Assembly (NCBI GenBank): GCA_026874595.1
Contig: CM049311.1
Location: 70,602,453-70,666,452 of the forward strand
DNA length: 64,000 nucleotides
DNA from: Sipunculus nudus
Taxonomy: Eukaryota; Annelida; Sipuncula; Golfingiida; Sipunculidae
Direction of reading: 5' to 3'
In this document: in pieces, positions 23,125 through 35,526 of the stretch
Layout of the letters: every line of letters starts with the position of its first letter
How positions within the stretch are numbered: the stretch's first letter is position 1
The notes under the pieces: generated by a model
Told to the model about the DNA's origin: nothing
The model's input: only the letters and a program-made list of their open reading frames with translations
Databases searched by the model: none
Program-made: the position numbers and the translations under genes

Positions 23125-26100
23125 GTGCCATCCCACTCCAGTCCCTACTGTATATTTTATTTATTCTCGGACCTTTCTATTGAATTTCAGTCCCAACCAT
23201 ATTCTTTTTTCTATTGTTAGTTATCCCCATTTGATTTTAATCCTTACCATGTTCTTTCTTTTATTGTTGGTCCTTCCACTTCATTTTAGCCTCTACAATT
23301 ACTCTTTCTTCTACTGTTTGTCCTGTCCACCTGATTTCAATCCCTACCATACCATATTCTTTTTTCTATTGTTGGTCCACTCCACTTGATTTCAGTCCCT
23401 ACCATACCATATTCTTTCTTCTACTCTTGGTCCTCTCCACCTGATTTCAGTCCCCACCATACCATATTCTTTTTTCCATTGTTGGTCCTTTCCACCTGAT
23501 TTCAGTCCCCACCATACAATATTCTTTCTTCTACTCTTGGTACTCTCCACCTGATTTCAGTCCCTACCATACCATATTCTTTTTTCCATTGTTGGTCCAC
23601 TCCACCTGATTTCAGTCCCCACCATACCATATTCTTTCTTCTACTCTTGGTCCTCTCCACCTGATTTCAGTCCCTACCATACCATATTCTTTTTTCTACT
23701 CTTGGTCCTCTCCACCTGATTTCAGTACCTGCCATACCATATTCTTTTTTCTATTGTTGGTCCACTCCACTTGATTTCAGTCCCTACCATACCATATTTT
23801 TTTTCTACTGTGGGTCCTCTCCACCTGATTTCAGTCCCTACCATACCATATTCTTTTTTCCATTGTTGGTCCTCTCCACTTGATTTCAGTCCCTACCATA
23901 CCATATTCTTTCTTCTACTCTTGGTCCTCTCCACCTGATTTCAGTCCCTACCATACCATATTCTTTTTTCCATTGTTGGTCCTCTCCACTTGATTTCAGT
24001 CCCTACCATACCATATTCTTTCTTCTACTGTTGGTCCTCTCCACCTGATTTCAGTCTCTACCATACCATATTCTTTTTTCCATTGTTGGTCCTCCCCACC
24101 TGATTTCAGTCCCTACCATACCATATTCTTTCTTCTACTCTTGGTCCTCTCCACTTGATTTCAGTACCTACCATACCATATTCTTTTTTCTATTGTTGGT
24201 CCACTCCACTTGATTTCAGTCCCTACCATACCATATTCTTTCTTCTACTCTTGGTCCTCTCCACCTGATTTCAGTCTCTACCATACCATATTCTTTTTTC
24301 CATTGTTGGTCCTCCCCACCTGATTTCAGTCTCTACCATACCATATTCTTTTTTCTACTCTTGGTCCTCTCCACTTGATTTCAGTACCTACCATACCATA
24401 TTCTTTTTTCTATTGTTGGTCCACTCCACTTGATTTCAGTCCCTACCATACCATATTTTTTCTTCTACTGTTGGTCCTCTCCACCTGATTTCAGTCCCTA
24501 CCATACCATATTCTTTTTTCCATTGTTGGTCCTCTCCACTTGATTTCAGTCCCTACCATACCATATTCTTTCTTCTACTCTACTGTTGGTCCTCTCCACC
24601 TGATTTCAGTCTCTACCATACCATATTCTTTTTTCCATTGTTGGTCCTCCCCACCTGATTTCAGTCCCTACCATACCATATTCTTTCTTCTACTCTTGGT
24701 CCTCTCCACCTGATTTCAGTCTCTACCATACCATATTCTTTTTTCCATTGTTGGTCCTCTCCACCTGATTTCAGTCCCTACCATACCATATTTTTTCTTC
24801 TACTGTGGGTCCTCTCCACCTGATTTCAGTCCCTACCATACCATATTCTTTTTTCCATTGTTGGTCCTCTCCACTTGATTTCAGTCCCTACCATACCATA
24901 TTCTTTCTTCTACTCTTGGTCCTCTCCACCTGATTTCAGTCCCTACCATACCATATTCTTTTTTCCATTGTTGGTCCTCTCCACTTGATTTCAGTCCCTA
25001 CCATACCATATTCTTTCTTCTACTGTTGGTCCTCTCCACCTGATTTCAGTCTCTACCATAGCATATTCTTTTTTCCATTGTTGGTCCTCCCCACCTGATT
25101 TCAGTCCCTACCATACCATATTCTTTCTTCTACTCTTGGTCCTCTCCACTTGATTTCAGTACCTACCATACCATATTCTTTTTTCTATTGTTGGTCCACT
25201 CCACTTGATTTCAGTCCCTACCATACCATATTCTTTCTTCTACTCTTGGTCCTCTCCACCTGATTTCAGTCTCTACCATACCATATTCTTTTTTCCATTG
25301 TATGTCCTCCCCACCTGATTTCAGTCTCTACCATACCATATTCTTTTTTCTACTCTTGGTCCTCTCCACTTGATTTCAGTACCTACCATACCATATTCTT
25401 TTTTCTATTGTTGGTCCACTCCACTTGATTTCAGTCCCTACCATACCATATTTTTTCTTCTACTGTTGGTCCTCTCCACCTGATTTCAGTCCCTACCATA
25501 CCATATTCTTTTTTCCATTGTTGGTCCTCTCCACTTGATTTCAGTCCCTACCATACCATATTCTTTCTTCTACTCTACTGTTGGTCCTCTCCACCTGATT
25601 TCAGTCTCTACCATACCATATTCTTTTTTCCATTGTTGGTCCTCCCCACCTGATTTCAGTCCCTACCATACCATATTCTTTCTTCTACTCTTGGTCCTCT
25701 CCACCTGATTTCAGTCTCTACCATACCATATTCTTTTTTCCATTGTTGGTCCTCTCCACCTGATTTCAGTCCCTACCATACCATATTTTTTCTTCTACTG
25801 TGGGTCCTCTCCACCTGATTTCAGTCCCTACCATACCATATTCTTTTTTCCATTGTTGGTCCTCTCCACTTGATTTCAGTCCCTACCATACCATATTCTT
25901 TCTTCTACTCTTGGTCCTCTCCACCTGATTTCAGTCTCTACCATACCATATTCTTTTTTCCATTGTTGGTCCTCCCCACCTGATTTCAGTCTCTACCATA
26001 CCATATTCTTTTTTCTACTCTTGGTCCTCTCCACTTGATTTCAGTACCTACCATACCATATTATTTTTTCTATTGTTGGTCCACTCCACTTGATTTCAGT

Positions 26101-26890
26101 CCCTACCATACCATATTTTTTCTTCTACTGTTGGTCCTCTCCACCTAATTTCAGTCCCTACCATACCATATTCTTTTTTCCATTGTTGGTCCTCTCCACT
26201 TGATTTCAGTCCCTACCATACCATATTCTTTCTTCTACTGTTGGTCCTCTCCACCTGATTTCAGTCTCTACCATACCATATTCTTTTTTCCATTGTTGGT
26301 CCTCCCCACCTGATTTCAGTCCCTACCATACCATATTCTTTCTTCTACTCTTGGTCCTCTCCACCTGATTTCAGTCTCTACCATACCATATTCTTTTTTC
26401 CATTGTTGGTCCTCTCCACCTGATTTCAGTCCCTACCATACCATATTCTTTCTTCTACTCTTGGTCCTCTCCACTTGATTTCAGTCCCTACCATACCATA
26501 TTCTTTCTTCTACTCTTGGTCCTCTCCACCTGATTTCAGTCCCTACCATACCATATTCTTTTTTCCATTGTTGGTCCTCTCCACTTGATTTCAGTCCCTA
26601 CCATAACTTTTTTTTATTTTATTGTTTATACTCCCTACTAAAGTTCAGTCCAAACCAAATTTCAAATTCTTCTCATCTAGAGTATGTTGGTCCTCCCCTC
26701 TTGATTTCACAGTTCTTAACATATACTTCTATTTACTGTCAAACACTATGCATCCCTTTATTTCAGTCCTTAATATTTACTCATTGAATTTGTTAACCCT
26801 CATTCTAGTAGCTATTTTACTTGATTTCATTCCAATTTATATTTTACTTAATTTCTATTTTTACTTGATCTTGATATCAGTCAATAAACT
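23125..26890 (+). repeat. Large 55-bp minisatellite with higher-order structure
   Basis: About 60 units of 55 bp, with core TGATTTCAGTCCCTACCATA and a pyrimidine-rich remainder (TTCTTTTTTCCATTGTTGG or TTCTTTCTTCTACTCTTGG, then TCCTCTCCACC). The two unit types often alternate, giving a 110-bp dimer. A unique 5-bp insertion (TACTCTACTG) occurs at 24576 and again at 25571, and a CAGTACCTACC variant recurs with the same 995-bp offset. The array therefore contains a duplicated block of about 18 units. Ends are degenerate: before about 23350 and after 26606. Each unit reads as a polypyrimidine tract plus TTTCAG on the plus strand. Confidence 0.97.
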
Positions 26891-26895
26891 GAATT

Positions 26896-26921
26896 CTTGA
26901 CCATACCATGGAATGGTCAAG
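26896..26921. repeat. Short inverted repeat at the array border
   Basis: CTTGACCAT and ATGGTCAAG flank an 8-nt spacer, ACCATGGA, just after the degenerate end of the 55-bp array. It may be a chance hairpin. Confidence 0.6.
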
Positions 26922-27477
26922 CTGATCATTTGCAATGAAAAACAATTCTACTGACATTATTACTACATCCATGCAGTCACTTTGAATACCATTAGTAATA
27001 ATCTTGGATTTCCAATGATATGATTGTCACTATTAATGCTGTTGTTTTCCATCATTTGCCTTTCTCATGAAAATTCAAGCAAACTGTACCTGTAGATATA
27101 CTGCCTGGGACTACAGTTAAATTCCTAACTGATCAATAGTTGCAATGACACAAGGACAGAGTAATTCTGCATGATGTGTTGAAAAAAAAATTGAATATAA
27201 CTGGCATAATGAGATGTTTATATGAAACTCAGATTCCAATCAAGGCTATCCTGTATCAGACCTTTACTCATCACTAGACACAAATATTGTATGCCATTCA
27301 GGTCTGGTATTTACTGCATCACTGAAACAAGGATACCTAAGTTTTGAGAACTGAAGGGGGATATCCCCTAGGGTGATCTTGATATCCCTGGCAACTTTAT
27401 CATGAAAGCAGGTTTACATCCACATCCTATGCCAGGCACACACAGGGCTTCCTGTGATACTGACTGTTCCATCATTT

Positions 27478-27599
27478 ACACAAAAGTAACACAACCAGAT
27501 ACCAGGACTTTTTTGTAATCTGAGCAAATCAGATCAGACACAAAAGTAACACAACCAGATACCAGGACTTTTTTGTAATCTGAGCAAATCAGATCAGAC
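27478..27599. repeat. Perfect 60-bp tandem duplication
   Basis: Positions 27481-27540 and 27541-27600 are identical except for the last base. Only two copies are present. Such identity implies a very recent duplication, or an assembly error. Confidence 0.9.
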
Positions 27600-28269
27600 C
27601 CCAGTGGCTTTTACAGAAAACCCACTGTAGCTGGTGTCTGACCAAAGAAGCAAACTTGCTATTAACCAAACAAACCACTGATGTCTGGCTGTGTAGTTTT
27701 ACATCCAGATAAATAAAAACAAACATGGAAGTTCAGGTAACATCTTCCTTATGGCTCAGTAGTGCAGGTTTGCTTACCCTCAGGATGTCTGGGCCTTTAA
27801 AACCTTGGGCAGCACATAAAGGACAAGTATATATTGCTGTGGTATACATATCATAACAAGCTGAACCTCCTCCACATATATCAAATTTTAAATTCACAAG
27901 TCTACATCTGTTTCCTATCTGTTTTTTTAACTGTATCCCCTCCAAAATTGAAACTTTCCTCTCTATTATATTCCCATAAATCCTACCCATGAAGGCATCT
28001 TCAACAATAAAAAATCAACAGATAGACTGCAGAGCATTCAGACATGGGTTCTGGGGGAGAATTCAATCCCAATCCAACCTTTTTTGTTTGAATTAAAAAC
28101 TGCTTGAGTTCTGGAATAATGATATATATTATTGATAATGCACATAAAAAAATTGCCACCCATTTTCAAGGTGAAACCTGGTGGTGCTACTTTGCCTGAC
28201 TCTGACTGATGATGGACATATTGTTATTAGTGGTCAAAACTGGTTGTAAAATTATGTTCGATTATTGAA

Positions 28270-28590
28270 GGAAAAATACTATATAAGCTGGCAGCTTATG
28301 TATATTCTTTAATCAGAAAAAACTGCAATTTAAATGGAGCTGGTACACTCTATATAATCTCAGAAGAGGCAAACTGCCACTTTAACAGAATTGGTAGACT
28401 ATGTATAATATTTGAAGAGGCAAAACTGCTTCTCAAATATGCTGGTACTCTGTATAATCTTTGGAGAGGCAAAACTGCAATCCTAACAGAGCTGGTAGAC
28501 TCTATATAATCTTTGACGAGACAAAACAGCCACTCAAACATAGAAGGGAGACTCTCTAACCATTTAAGGGACAAAACTGCCTTTAAGACA
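28270..28590 (-). repeat. 51-bp minisatellite, about five degenerate units
   Basis: Words such as GAGCTGGTAGACTCTATATA, ATAATCTTTG and GAGGCAAAACTGC recur every 50-51 bp (TGGTA at 28341, 28392, 28443 and 28493). The 83-codon minus-strand frame across it is repeat-derived. Confidence 0.8.
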
Positions 28591-29538
28591 TAGCATTTCA
28601 AATATCAAACCAATGAAGGAAATAATTGCTCCTAAATCTAGTGTCACAGATAACAGCACTGAACCTCACAGGTTGTTATCTCTGAAGTTTTTTCACTGTT
28701 CCTGTGTGTTTAAATTGGTCAACTTATTTCATGGATTTGAAAATTTGCAAAACCATAGATGAGATGCAGGACCTTCGTCATCATTCTCTATATTTATGTT
28801 CTTTGATATGTTCTTATTTCTGCCGTTATTTTCTTGAGGTAACAAATAGCTATATAAGCTTCTTAAGGTCCCACATTTCTTCTAATACAAAAGTAAAACT
28901 GGTTTATTTGTACGATATTAAATATTTCAATCCATTGTTTACTTCCATTTCTCCAAAAATGTTAAAGTCACCCAGAATAACCAAAAGAGTATCAACTTGT
29001 AACTATATCTGAATAACACTGACAGAACATGGTTCACAGAGTTGTTTCAAGTACACATATTATATTTGACTTGTGTAGATACAAAGATTCACTGATGTAG
29101 ACTAAGAATTGACTACTTCCTTTTGTAAGTGTAAGACAGCTACTGATGTGATCTTTCTTTTTGACATGAAATTTCACATGAAAGATTTCTCAAAACATCA
29201 TATACAGGATATACAGATATCTAACCCACAAACTTAGTATTGATTTCAGACATTCTGTTAATGAAAGAATCTTTGATGATGAAGGTTCCATCTGTTCTCA
29301 TGAACAGCATATCACAGATATGTGACTTTAAAGCAGTATAGACCTGAAAGGACTAGCTGTCATGGATTCAATATGGAAATCATAAGCTTGGCTTAATATT
29401 ATAAAGGCATAAATCTTTTAAGCCAAGCTACTACAGCCCAAGGCACATTATACTTATATGTAGCAATCTGAAGTTAATAATGAGATGGGCAAGTAGGTTA
29501 CACTGAAGTCAAGGAGACTTGAAACCAGCAGTCCAGAT

Positions 29539-29900
29539 TAATTGCCTCTGCCAGGAGGTTATGCGTTTATCCCCGTTTGTGTATGTGTTTATGAGTTTGT
29601 TTATAACTGAAATCATGCGATATCATGAACAGAATCTTTGAAATTTTCAAGGCAATTCAGGAAAAGGTCAATAAAGAATCAATTACATTTTGGTGAGGAT
29701 CCAGCATATGATCTGGATTTGGTGCATGTCAAAGTGAAAAGCTTAAGGTTTTTGCAACTGTTTGTGTCTAAGCCCTGATGTATCTTAGATTTTTGTCTGA
29801 CTTTTCATTTCAAACAACAGGATGCTTTTGCTGTATTTGCAACATGATCCTAGCATGCAACATGAAGCACTGCTGGAAGATGCTTAGTGTTGTTTTTAGA
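29539..29900 (-). mobile_element. Family E dispersed element, copy 1 (degenerate)
   Basis: It starts on the plus strand with TGCCTCTGCCAGGAGGTTAT, a short hairpin (CCTC...GAGG), followed by GTTTATCCCCGTTTGTGTATG. It shares TTTTGGTGAGGATCCAGCAT and ATGATCTGGAT with the copy at 55912-56195. In the minus orientation the hairpin is the 3' end. The other end is blurred, near 29850-29900 (GCACTGCTGGAAGATGC...TTTTTAG). I recall this as a repeat widespread in marine animals, but cannot name a database entry. Confidence 0.55.
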
Positions 29901-30528
29901 AAACTGATAGATACAAAAAAACTGAGGGTCACCAAAGAATAGAAGACCTACCAGTAAAAATACCGCCCAATTTCTATAACTTATCCATAAAGGCATAAAA
30001 GTTAACTATACTTCTGACCTACACAAAATTACAATTGTGGGAAACAGATGATATCTGTATGGGTCAAAATACGTTTAGGTAACAACCATTAAGTTGGAGA
30101 CCCTGGTGTGATATTTCAGTAGCTTTTATAAGTGAGGTTATACTTTCATTGGCAGAAACACAACCCTTGGCCACCTCATAGACACTGGCTGTAGTGGTAA
30201 TATACTGCAAGACAACCTAAATCCTACCAAAGCCCAATGATAAGCTTTTTTCACTTTCTTTAGTAAGACACCTTAACCAAAACATTCTAAATTGATAGAA
30301 AACCAATCCTTGTCCCAACTTCTGTTTGACAATATATAATTGATAAAACACTTTATGTTGTTGTTTTTGGTTGATTCTGTGTATGTGTATGTCAGTGTAT
30401 CCACAAGATTCCTGAAAAAAATTTAACTTATAGTTTAGGTGTATGATCAAGTGCATTGTTATCATATCATTTACCACAAATAATGGTGATGTTATGTTAA
30501 AGGCCAGAACTTAGCACTTAAAGACATA

Positions 30529-31315
30529 CTGTGGAAGTGGTTCATTTGGCACATCTGGATTTTTGCGCTTTTTCAATTTTACAACATTAGTCCAGTTCGA
30601 ATTTTCATGCAAATTAGTATGTATTGGGATTTCAGTTTCTATCAAATTATCAAAACATTTAAACAATTACATAATATATATTTTTTTTTATCACAACATA
30701 CCTTCCATCTAACAAGCTTAAGTGACTGTGTACATGCATGGGGCAAACAATACGTAATTACCAGGACTAATTACATTTGATGATACTATGGTACTGCAAC
30801 CAGACACACTTTTTGGCACACAAGTAAATTGAAGAATTGCTGAACAACAGCAACTGTGATTACTAACTAGAAGCAGCCTGCTATGTGAGAATAACAAATA
30901 GATAGAGCTGACCAAAATCAAGTCGTACTTCAAAGACATTAAGAGGGCAGTTCTTGAGGTCTTCAAAGGCTGTTTGTATCACAATGCTTTCTACAAATCA
31001 CTATTAACTGGAGTTGTTTTAAGCTGAGATTTCACTTGCTGTGAAAACTTATTACAAGCAACATGACTACTGAGCCTCAACCCAAGCAACCCCTTATACA
31101 AAAAGTGTTGTTCAATTTCTCAGTTCCCCATGAAACATTAACTATCTATAAGAAGCAGCATCATTTATTCAATTCGCCTTTACTCTAACTGACAATAGTA
31201 CACTACAGGGACATGTCTTAGGTGTTCCAAATAACCCGTGTTCTTAATTGAGAGCAAATTACGCTCCCACGAAAAAGCATGAAAAAAAACCCTGTTAACA
31301 AAAGCACTTCCTCAT
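30529..31315 (+). mobile_element. TA-flanked MITE, copy 2 (about 787 bp)
   Basis: The left end CTGTGGAAGTGGTT after TA is identical to copy 1 at 20938. The right end AACAAAAGCACTTCCTCATTA (31297-31317) is a decayed form of the expected inverse. Internal blocks match copy 1, with about 250 bp of extra or unalignable sequence between roughly 30960 and 31220. It carries no transposase. Confidence 0.7.
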
Positions 31316-31318
31316 TAT

Positions 31319-33925
31319 AGCATTATAGGAACAATTAATACACTACAGGGCACAGCCTTTGCAGCATACAGGGTTTAGGTCATTATTTGATTTTTTTTTA
31401 ATGTATGTTAAAGGATTTATATACAAGTAAAGTAAACATATATAAATGATGACACAAATACCAATTCTTGATATATTATCAAGTGTTTTCAGAGTTTTTA
31501 TTTTGATTCTATTCATGAACCATGAGATCATAAGACCATCTAGAATATTTCTGAGATTATGGTGAAATTGATCAGAACACCTTTAGAATCTATTGTATTT
31601 AACTGAAATCAAGACAGTCCTTGGAAGAAAAGCTGATAACAGAAAGGGCACAAGAGAATTCCTGAAAGCCCCTGCTCAGAAGAAGTAGCTAGTACACTGC
31701 ATAATGGATGAACGACCACAGCATAAATACAGGTGCATCATGTGATCAGGCCCACAACGCTGTTGAGTCTGGTCTTTATAACATTCATCCAATCAGACAG
31801 AGCTCTGATAGCAACTACTAGTTCCTGCTTTAGAAAAGACCTATTGGCCTATCTGAAACCAGTGCAGAAGCTAGTCTTTCATTCTATTTTATGACATTTT
31901 AGCCAGGATTCTTATTTACTTTCCTCTTGTCATCAGTGACACATATCAGCATATGAACTGCGTTTCTCATTTCAAAGGTTGATTGAATTGACTGGCCCCA
32001 TGTGGCTGAAACATCCTGTCATGCCAGTTGGTATTCTGCTAAATCAGGAAAGAAAAAGAGATTTCTTCTGTGCCACAAGTAAAAAAAAATGATAAAGTGT
32101 ATGAAACCCATAAAACTGTTTTACTTACAATCAAGCCTCTATCTTAAAAAGCTGAAGTAACTCCTCCAAATTAAATCCGAAATGTAATTATCATGCATAT
32201 TCTGAATATGACATTTCCAGTGTCTGGCTTTGATATTAAGAGATGTTTAAATAATGCTACTGTCTGATGCCGTAATAAATCAATCAAGCTGATGGATCTG
32301 TGCAGTATGGCATACACAGCAGGAGGCTAAACAGCATAAATATTAAGTTGAAAGCCAGGGCCCGGCACAGCGTTATCACCAGAATGTTGACGACACTTGC
32401 TGTTTACCTTGGAATCAGGAACTTGTCTGCAAAACATTTTCCTAAACCAAATGTTTCTCCAACAAAATTTCAATGGGATGTATTTGTGTTTAGCGGCCTC
32501 TTTGATGGGCACAACGAGATATGAGTGACTTTATATCTGAACATTCTGGATTTTGTGGTTTTACTTAAGAACAACTCTGAACAATCCTTGGTCTTGGTCT
32601 GTAATTTTGTCCTTACAACCAAATCTAATAATCCCTGGAAGTCAGAGAAAAAGGAATGCAAATTCCAGGAGTTTAATTACAAATCCATCCATGCATTAAA
32701 TGAAAGATTTCTATTAATAAGATTTTTTCATTTTCTTGTTGTCTATGAAGGACAAATGTGAAATTCCAAGAGTTTTCAAAGTTCAAACAAAACTCTTAAT
32801 TGTACAATTATTTCCACAAACATTATTTTTCCATAAACATAATTTTTCATATTTTTGTTCTTGTCTATGAAACTTTGTTAATAATTCAATTTAGCATAGC
32901 ATTTAGCATGTTTATTAACCTGTAAAGGAGTAATTTTGCAACCATAGATTTATAGCTATGATTCTACAGCTTATTTAATACTCATCAGAAACTAATGTTA
33001 TAAATTTTTCAAGCTGTTACAAAACTATAAGTCGTAAAACTGGTACAATAGTTTACTTCAGGATATTCTCCATCTAAAATTTGACAAATGGTCATTAGGA
33101 TTTTGCTTTTGTCAGTTGTTTCATACCTTGACCAATCACCCCGAGATGAACACTGCAAAAATTAATGATCCTAGATCCAGCAACCATATAATCACTTATT
33201 TTTTTTGTAAAATTGTGTTAAGGGTGTTTATGTAACTGATAATAGCCAAAGAGGGCTACTCAATATCTGGATGTTTTCTTCAACTGACCAATATCCTGTG
33301 CTGGCACTCCTTTTCATTCATTTTTCTTTGTTTTAAAAGACAGAAATTTTTTCTCTAACAAGACTTGACGTCAGTTGATCTGTATAGAAAATATATCCCA
33401 GTCCTTGCATGAAAGTTCCTAAATATATGTGTAAATAGAGTATCATCATCTTGGATATGAAAATTGGAACATGAGAAGCTAACACTTGTATCTGAAAAAA
33501 ATGTGTAAGAAGTTTAAAGTCGTCTTTTTTAAAGAAGTATGAGGATTTCAGTTATTAAGACTTGAGGGCCTTTGTGTGAAGGTCACACTTTGAGCCTCAG
33601 CAGATCTGTGCCATGATCTGTGCTGGCTGAGACTGCAGGGTTATCACAAGGTACACTCCACTGGACAATGGAGTATGTTCACTTTGACACCCATGTCTGA
33701 CCTAGAGTTAACGGAAAAAACTCCTACAGGAAATGTCACAGCTAGGGAACTGGAAGCTATCTGAACAGACATACATATACTCCTATTGTAGAACCATCAA
33801 AGTTTGAAGAGTCCTTGAACTTCTTCTTCTGGCAGGGAAAGTTAAATGTTTCAGCAAAGTTGCTTAGATAATACTTTCAAAAGGAGTTTCATATATCTTT
33901 GTGTACATTAAGACAGAGGGGTGTA
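31319..33925. other. Stretch without supported gene
   Basis: A+T-rich DNA with no clear repeat ends. Overlapping short frames on both strands at 32300-32760 are not supported by splice sites. That piece is slightly richer in G+C than its surroundings. Confidence 0.35.
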
Positions 33926-33928
33926 TAC

Positions 33929-34010
33929 TGGCTCTTGTGAACTAGTGGTGGAGCTAAGACATCAAAGCTGGGAGACTGCGAGTTTGAATCTCAGTGGAAG
34001 AAACTGTAAT
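33929..34010 (+). mobile_element. tRNA-like head of a probable SINE
   Basis: An A-box-like TGAACTAGTGG (33938-33948) is followed about 42 nt later by a B-box-like GAGTTTGAATCTC (33980-33992; family consensus GGTTCGAATCC). This spacing fits the internal RNA polymerase III promoter of a tRNA. The sequence does not fold into an intact tRNA by eye and has no obvious acceptor stem, so a tRNA-derived SINE fossil is more likely than a working tRNA gene. The tail may run to about 34210. Confidence 0.4.
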
Positions 34011-34312
34011 TTTTTTCATGGTTTGCCTCCACTCAGGCTGAGTGCTCAACAGGCTTAATGGGATTTAAGGCTGTGGCAATCAGTCATGTTAGCAAATGAG
34101 TGTGACTTTAGGGGCTATCCAGTGTTATGACTGGACTATACACATACAGCCAACAGGTATGGGAGTCAACCAGGCCAAGTTTAATGAGAATATAGGTGCT
34201 TCAACCCTGTCATGTAATCTCAAAACTATAACTGAATTCTACTGATAAATTTATAATTAAATTAAGATTACTGGTAACTAAGTTAAAAATGGAGGTTGTT
34301 ACCGCCACCAAA

Positions 34313-35526
34313 AAACTAGACATTTCTTGGCACCGCTGGTGCCATAGTATCGCCAGACAAATGAGGTTTTGTGGTATTTTGTTGATATAATGTGATGTAT
34401 TTTTATTTTAGCAATGAATGTGAGAAACATTTGTACAAAATATAGGAATATTTTGGATTGGGAAGGACAATTGATCAAAGGGTTTTTGACTTATAATGCT
34501 CACAGTGCTGTCAAGTGGCCCTTTTTAAGATATTCATGATTTTATGTTTTTCACCAAATATGGGAATATTCAAGGTCAAGGTCACTCTCATAGTCACGGT
34601 CATGACCCCAAATCAATAAACTGCATTCCAAAATATCCAACATTTGAAAAAAAAAATTAAATTTAAAAAAAAATAATTTAAATTAAATTTTGAAATTAAA
34701 TTTAAAATTAAATATACCTCATTCCATAAACCATATCTATATACATGCATAACATGAAAGAAATCTGTCCATTACTGTTTGACTTATAATGCTCACAGAA
34801 TATACTGTCAAGTGGCAATGATGGGGTATTCAAAGGCGCAAAAAACAAGAAAAGGACAACAGGTGGCGCCACCTATCTTCTGCAAAAGACAAAACTATCC
34901 AAGATTTTCCGTCAACTTGATTTTTGGACCAATCCATGCATCCCTTTTTAAGATATTCATGATTTTATGTGATTTTCACCATATATGGTAATATTCAAGG
35001 TCAAAGCCACTCTCAAAGGAAAGGTCATGACCCCAATTTTAATATACATCATCCCATAACCCATACCTATGTACATGCATAATATTAAAGAAATCTGTCA
35101 ATCAGTTTTTGACTTGTGATGCTAAAAGTACTGTTAAGTGGCAATGATGGGGGTATTAAATGGCACAAAAACAAGAAAAGGATACTAGGTGGCACCACCA
35201 GTTTCCGGTACATGACATCACTATCCAAGATCTTTGTCCAACTTGATTTTTGGATAAATCCATGAAAGATTTCTTGAGATATTTAAGAATTTGTGTGATT
35301 TTCCCCAAAAATGGATCTATTCAAGGTCAAGGTCACTCTCTTAGATGAGGTCATGACCCCATTTTAAATAGGCTTCGTCCTCTCACCTATATCTATAAAT
35401 GTGTCAAGTGTAAAAAAGATCCTTCAAAATTTTTTTGAGTTATTGTGTCCAAAAGAAATCTCTGCGGCGGCGGCGCGACCGTGCCTAAACCATAGTATCT
35501 CCAGACTATGTCTGGCGATACAATAA
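34313..35526 (+). mobile_element. Tandem-core element family B, apparently complete
   Basis: The 5' end is AAACTAGA (34313-34320), then a hairpin TGGCACC-GCT-GGTGCCA (34328-34344), then subterminal GTATCGCCAGAC (34347-34358). The core has nearly three units of about 330 bp: TTTGACTTATAATGCT near 34485 and 34778, a variant near 35108, and the palindrome AGGTGGCGCCACCT at 34861 with a variant at 35187. A CGGCGGCGG stretch (35464-35475) precedes the 3' hairpin, GTATCTCCAGAC with GTCTGGCGATAC (35495-35506 and 35510-35521). Its last arm is the exact inverse of the 5' subterminal motif. It encodes no protein. The structure fits non-autonomous Helentron-like or Pearl-like elements. Confidence 0.8.
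34645..34715. repeat. A/T-only low-complexity block
   Basis: Runs of A and words such as AATTTAAATTAAATTT fill about 70 bp within the first core unit of the family B element. Confidence 0.8.

Noticed and set aside
13640-26890. Tandem arrays considered as CRISPR arrays
   Set aside because: Units are contiguous near-identical repeats without unique spacers, in a eukaryotic context with no cas genes.
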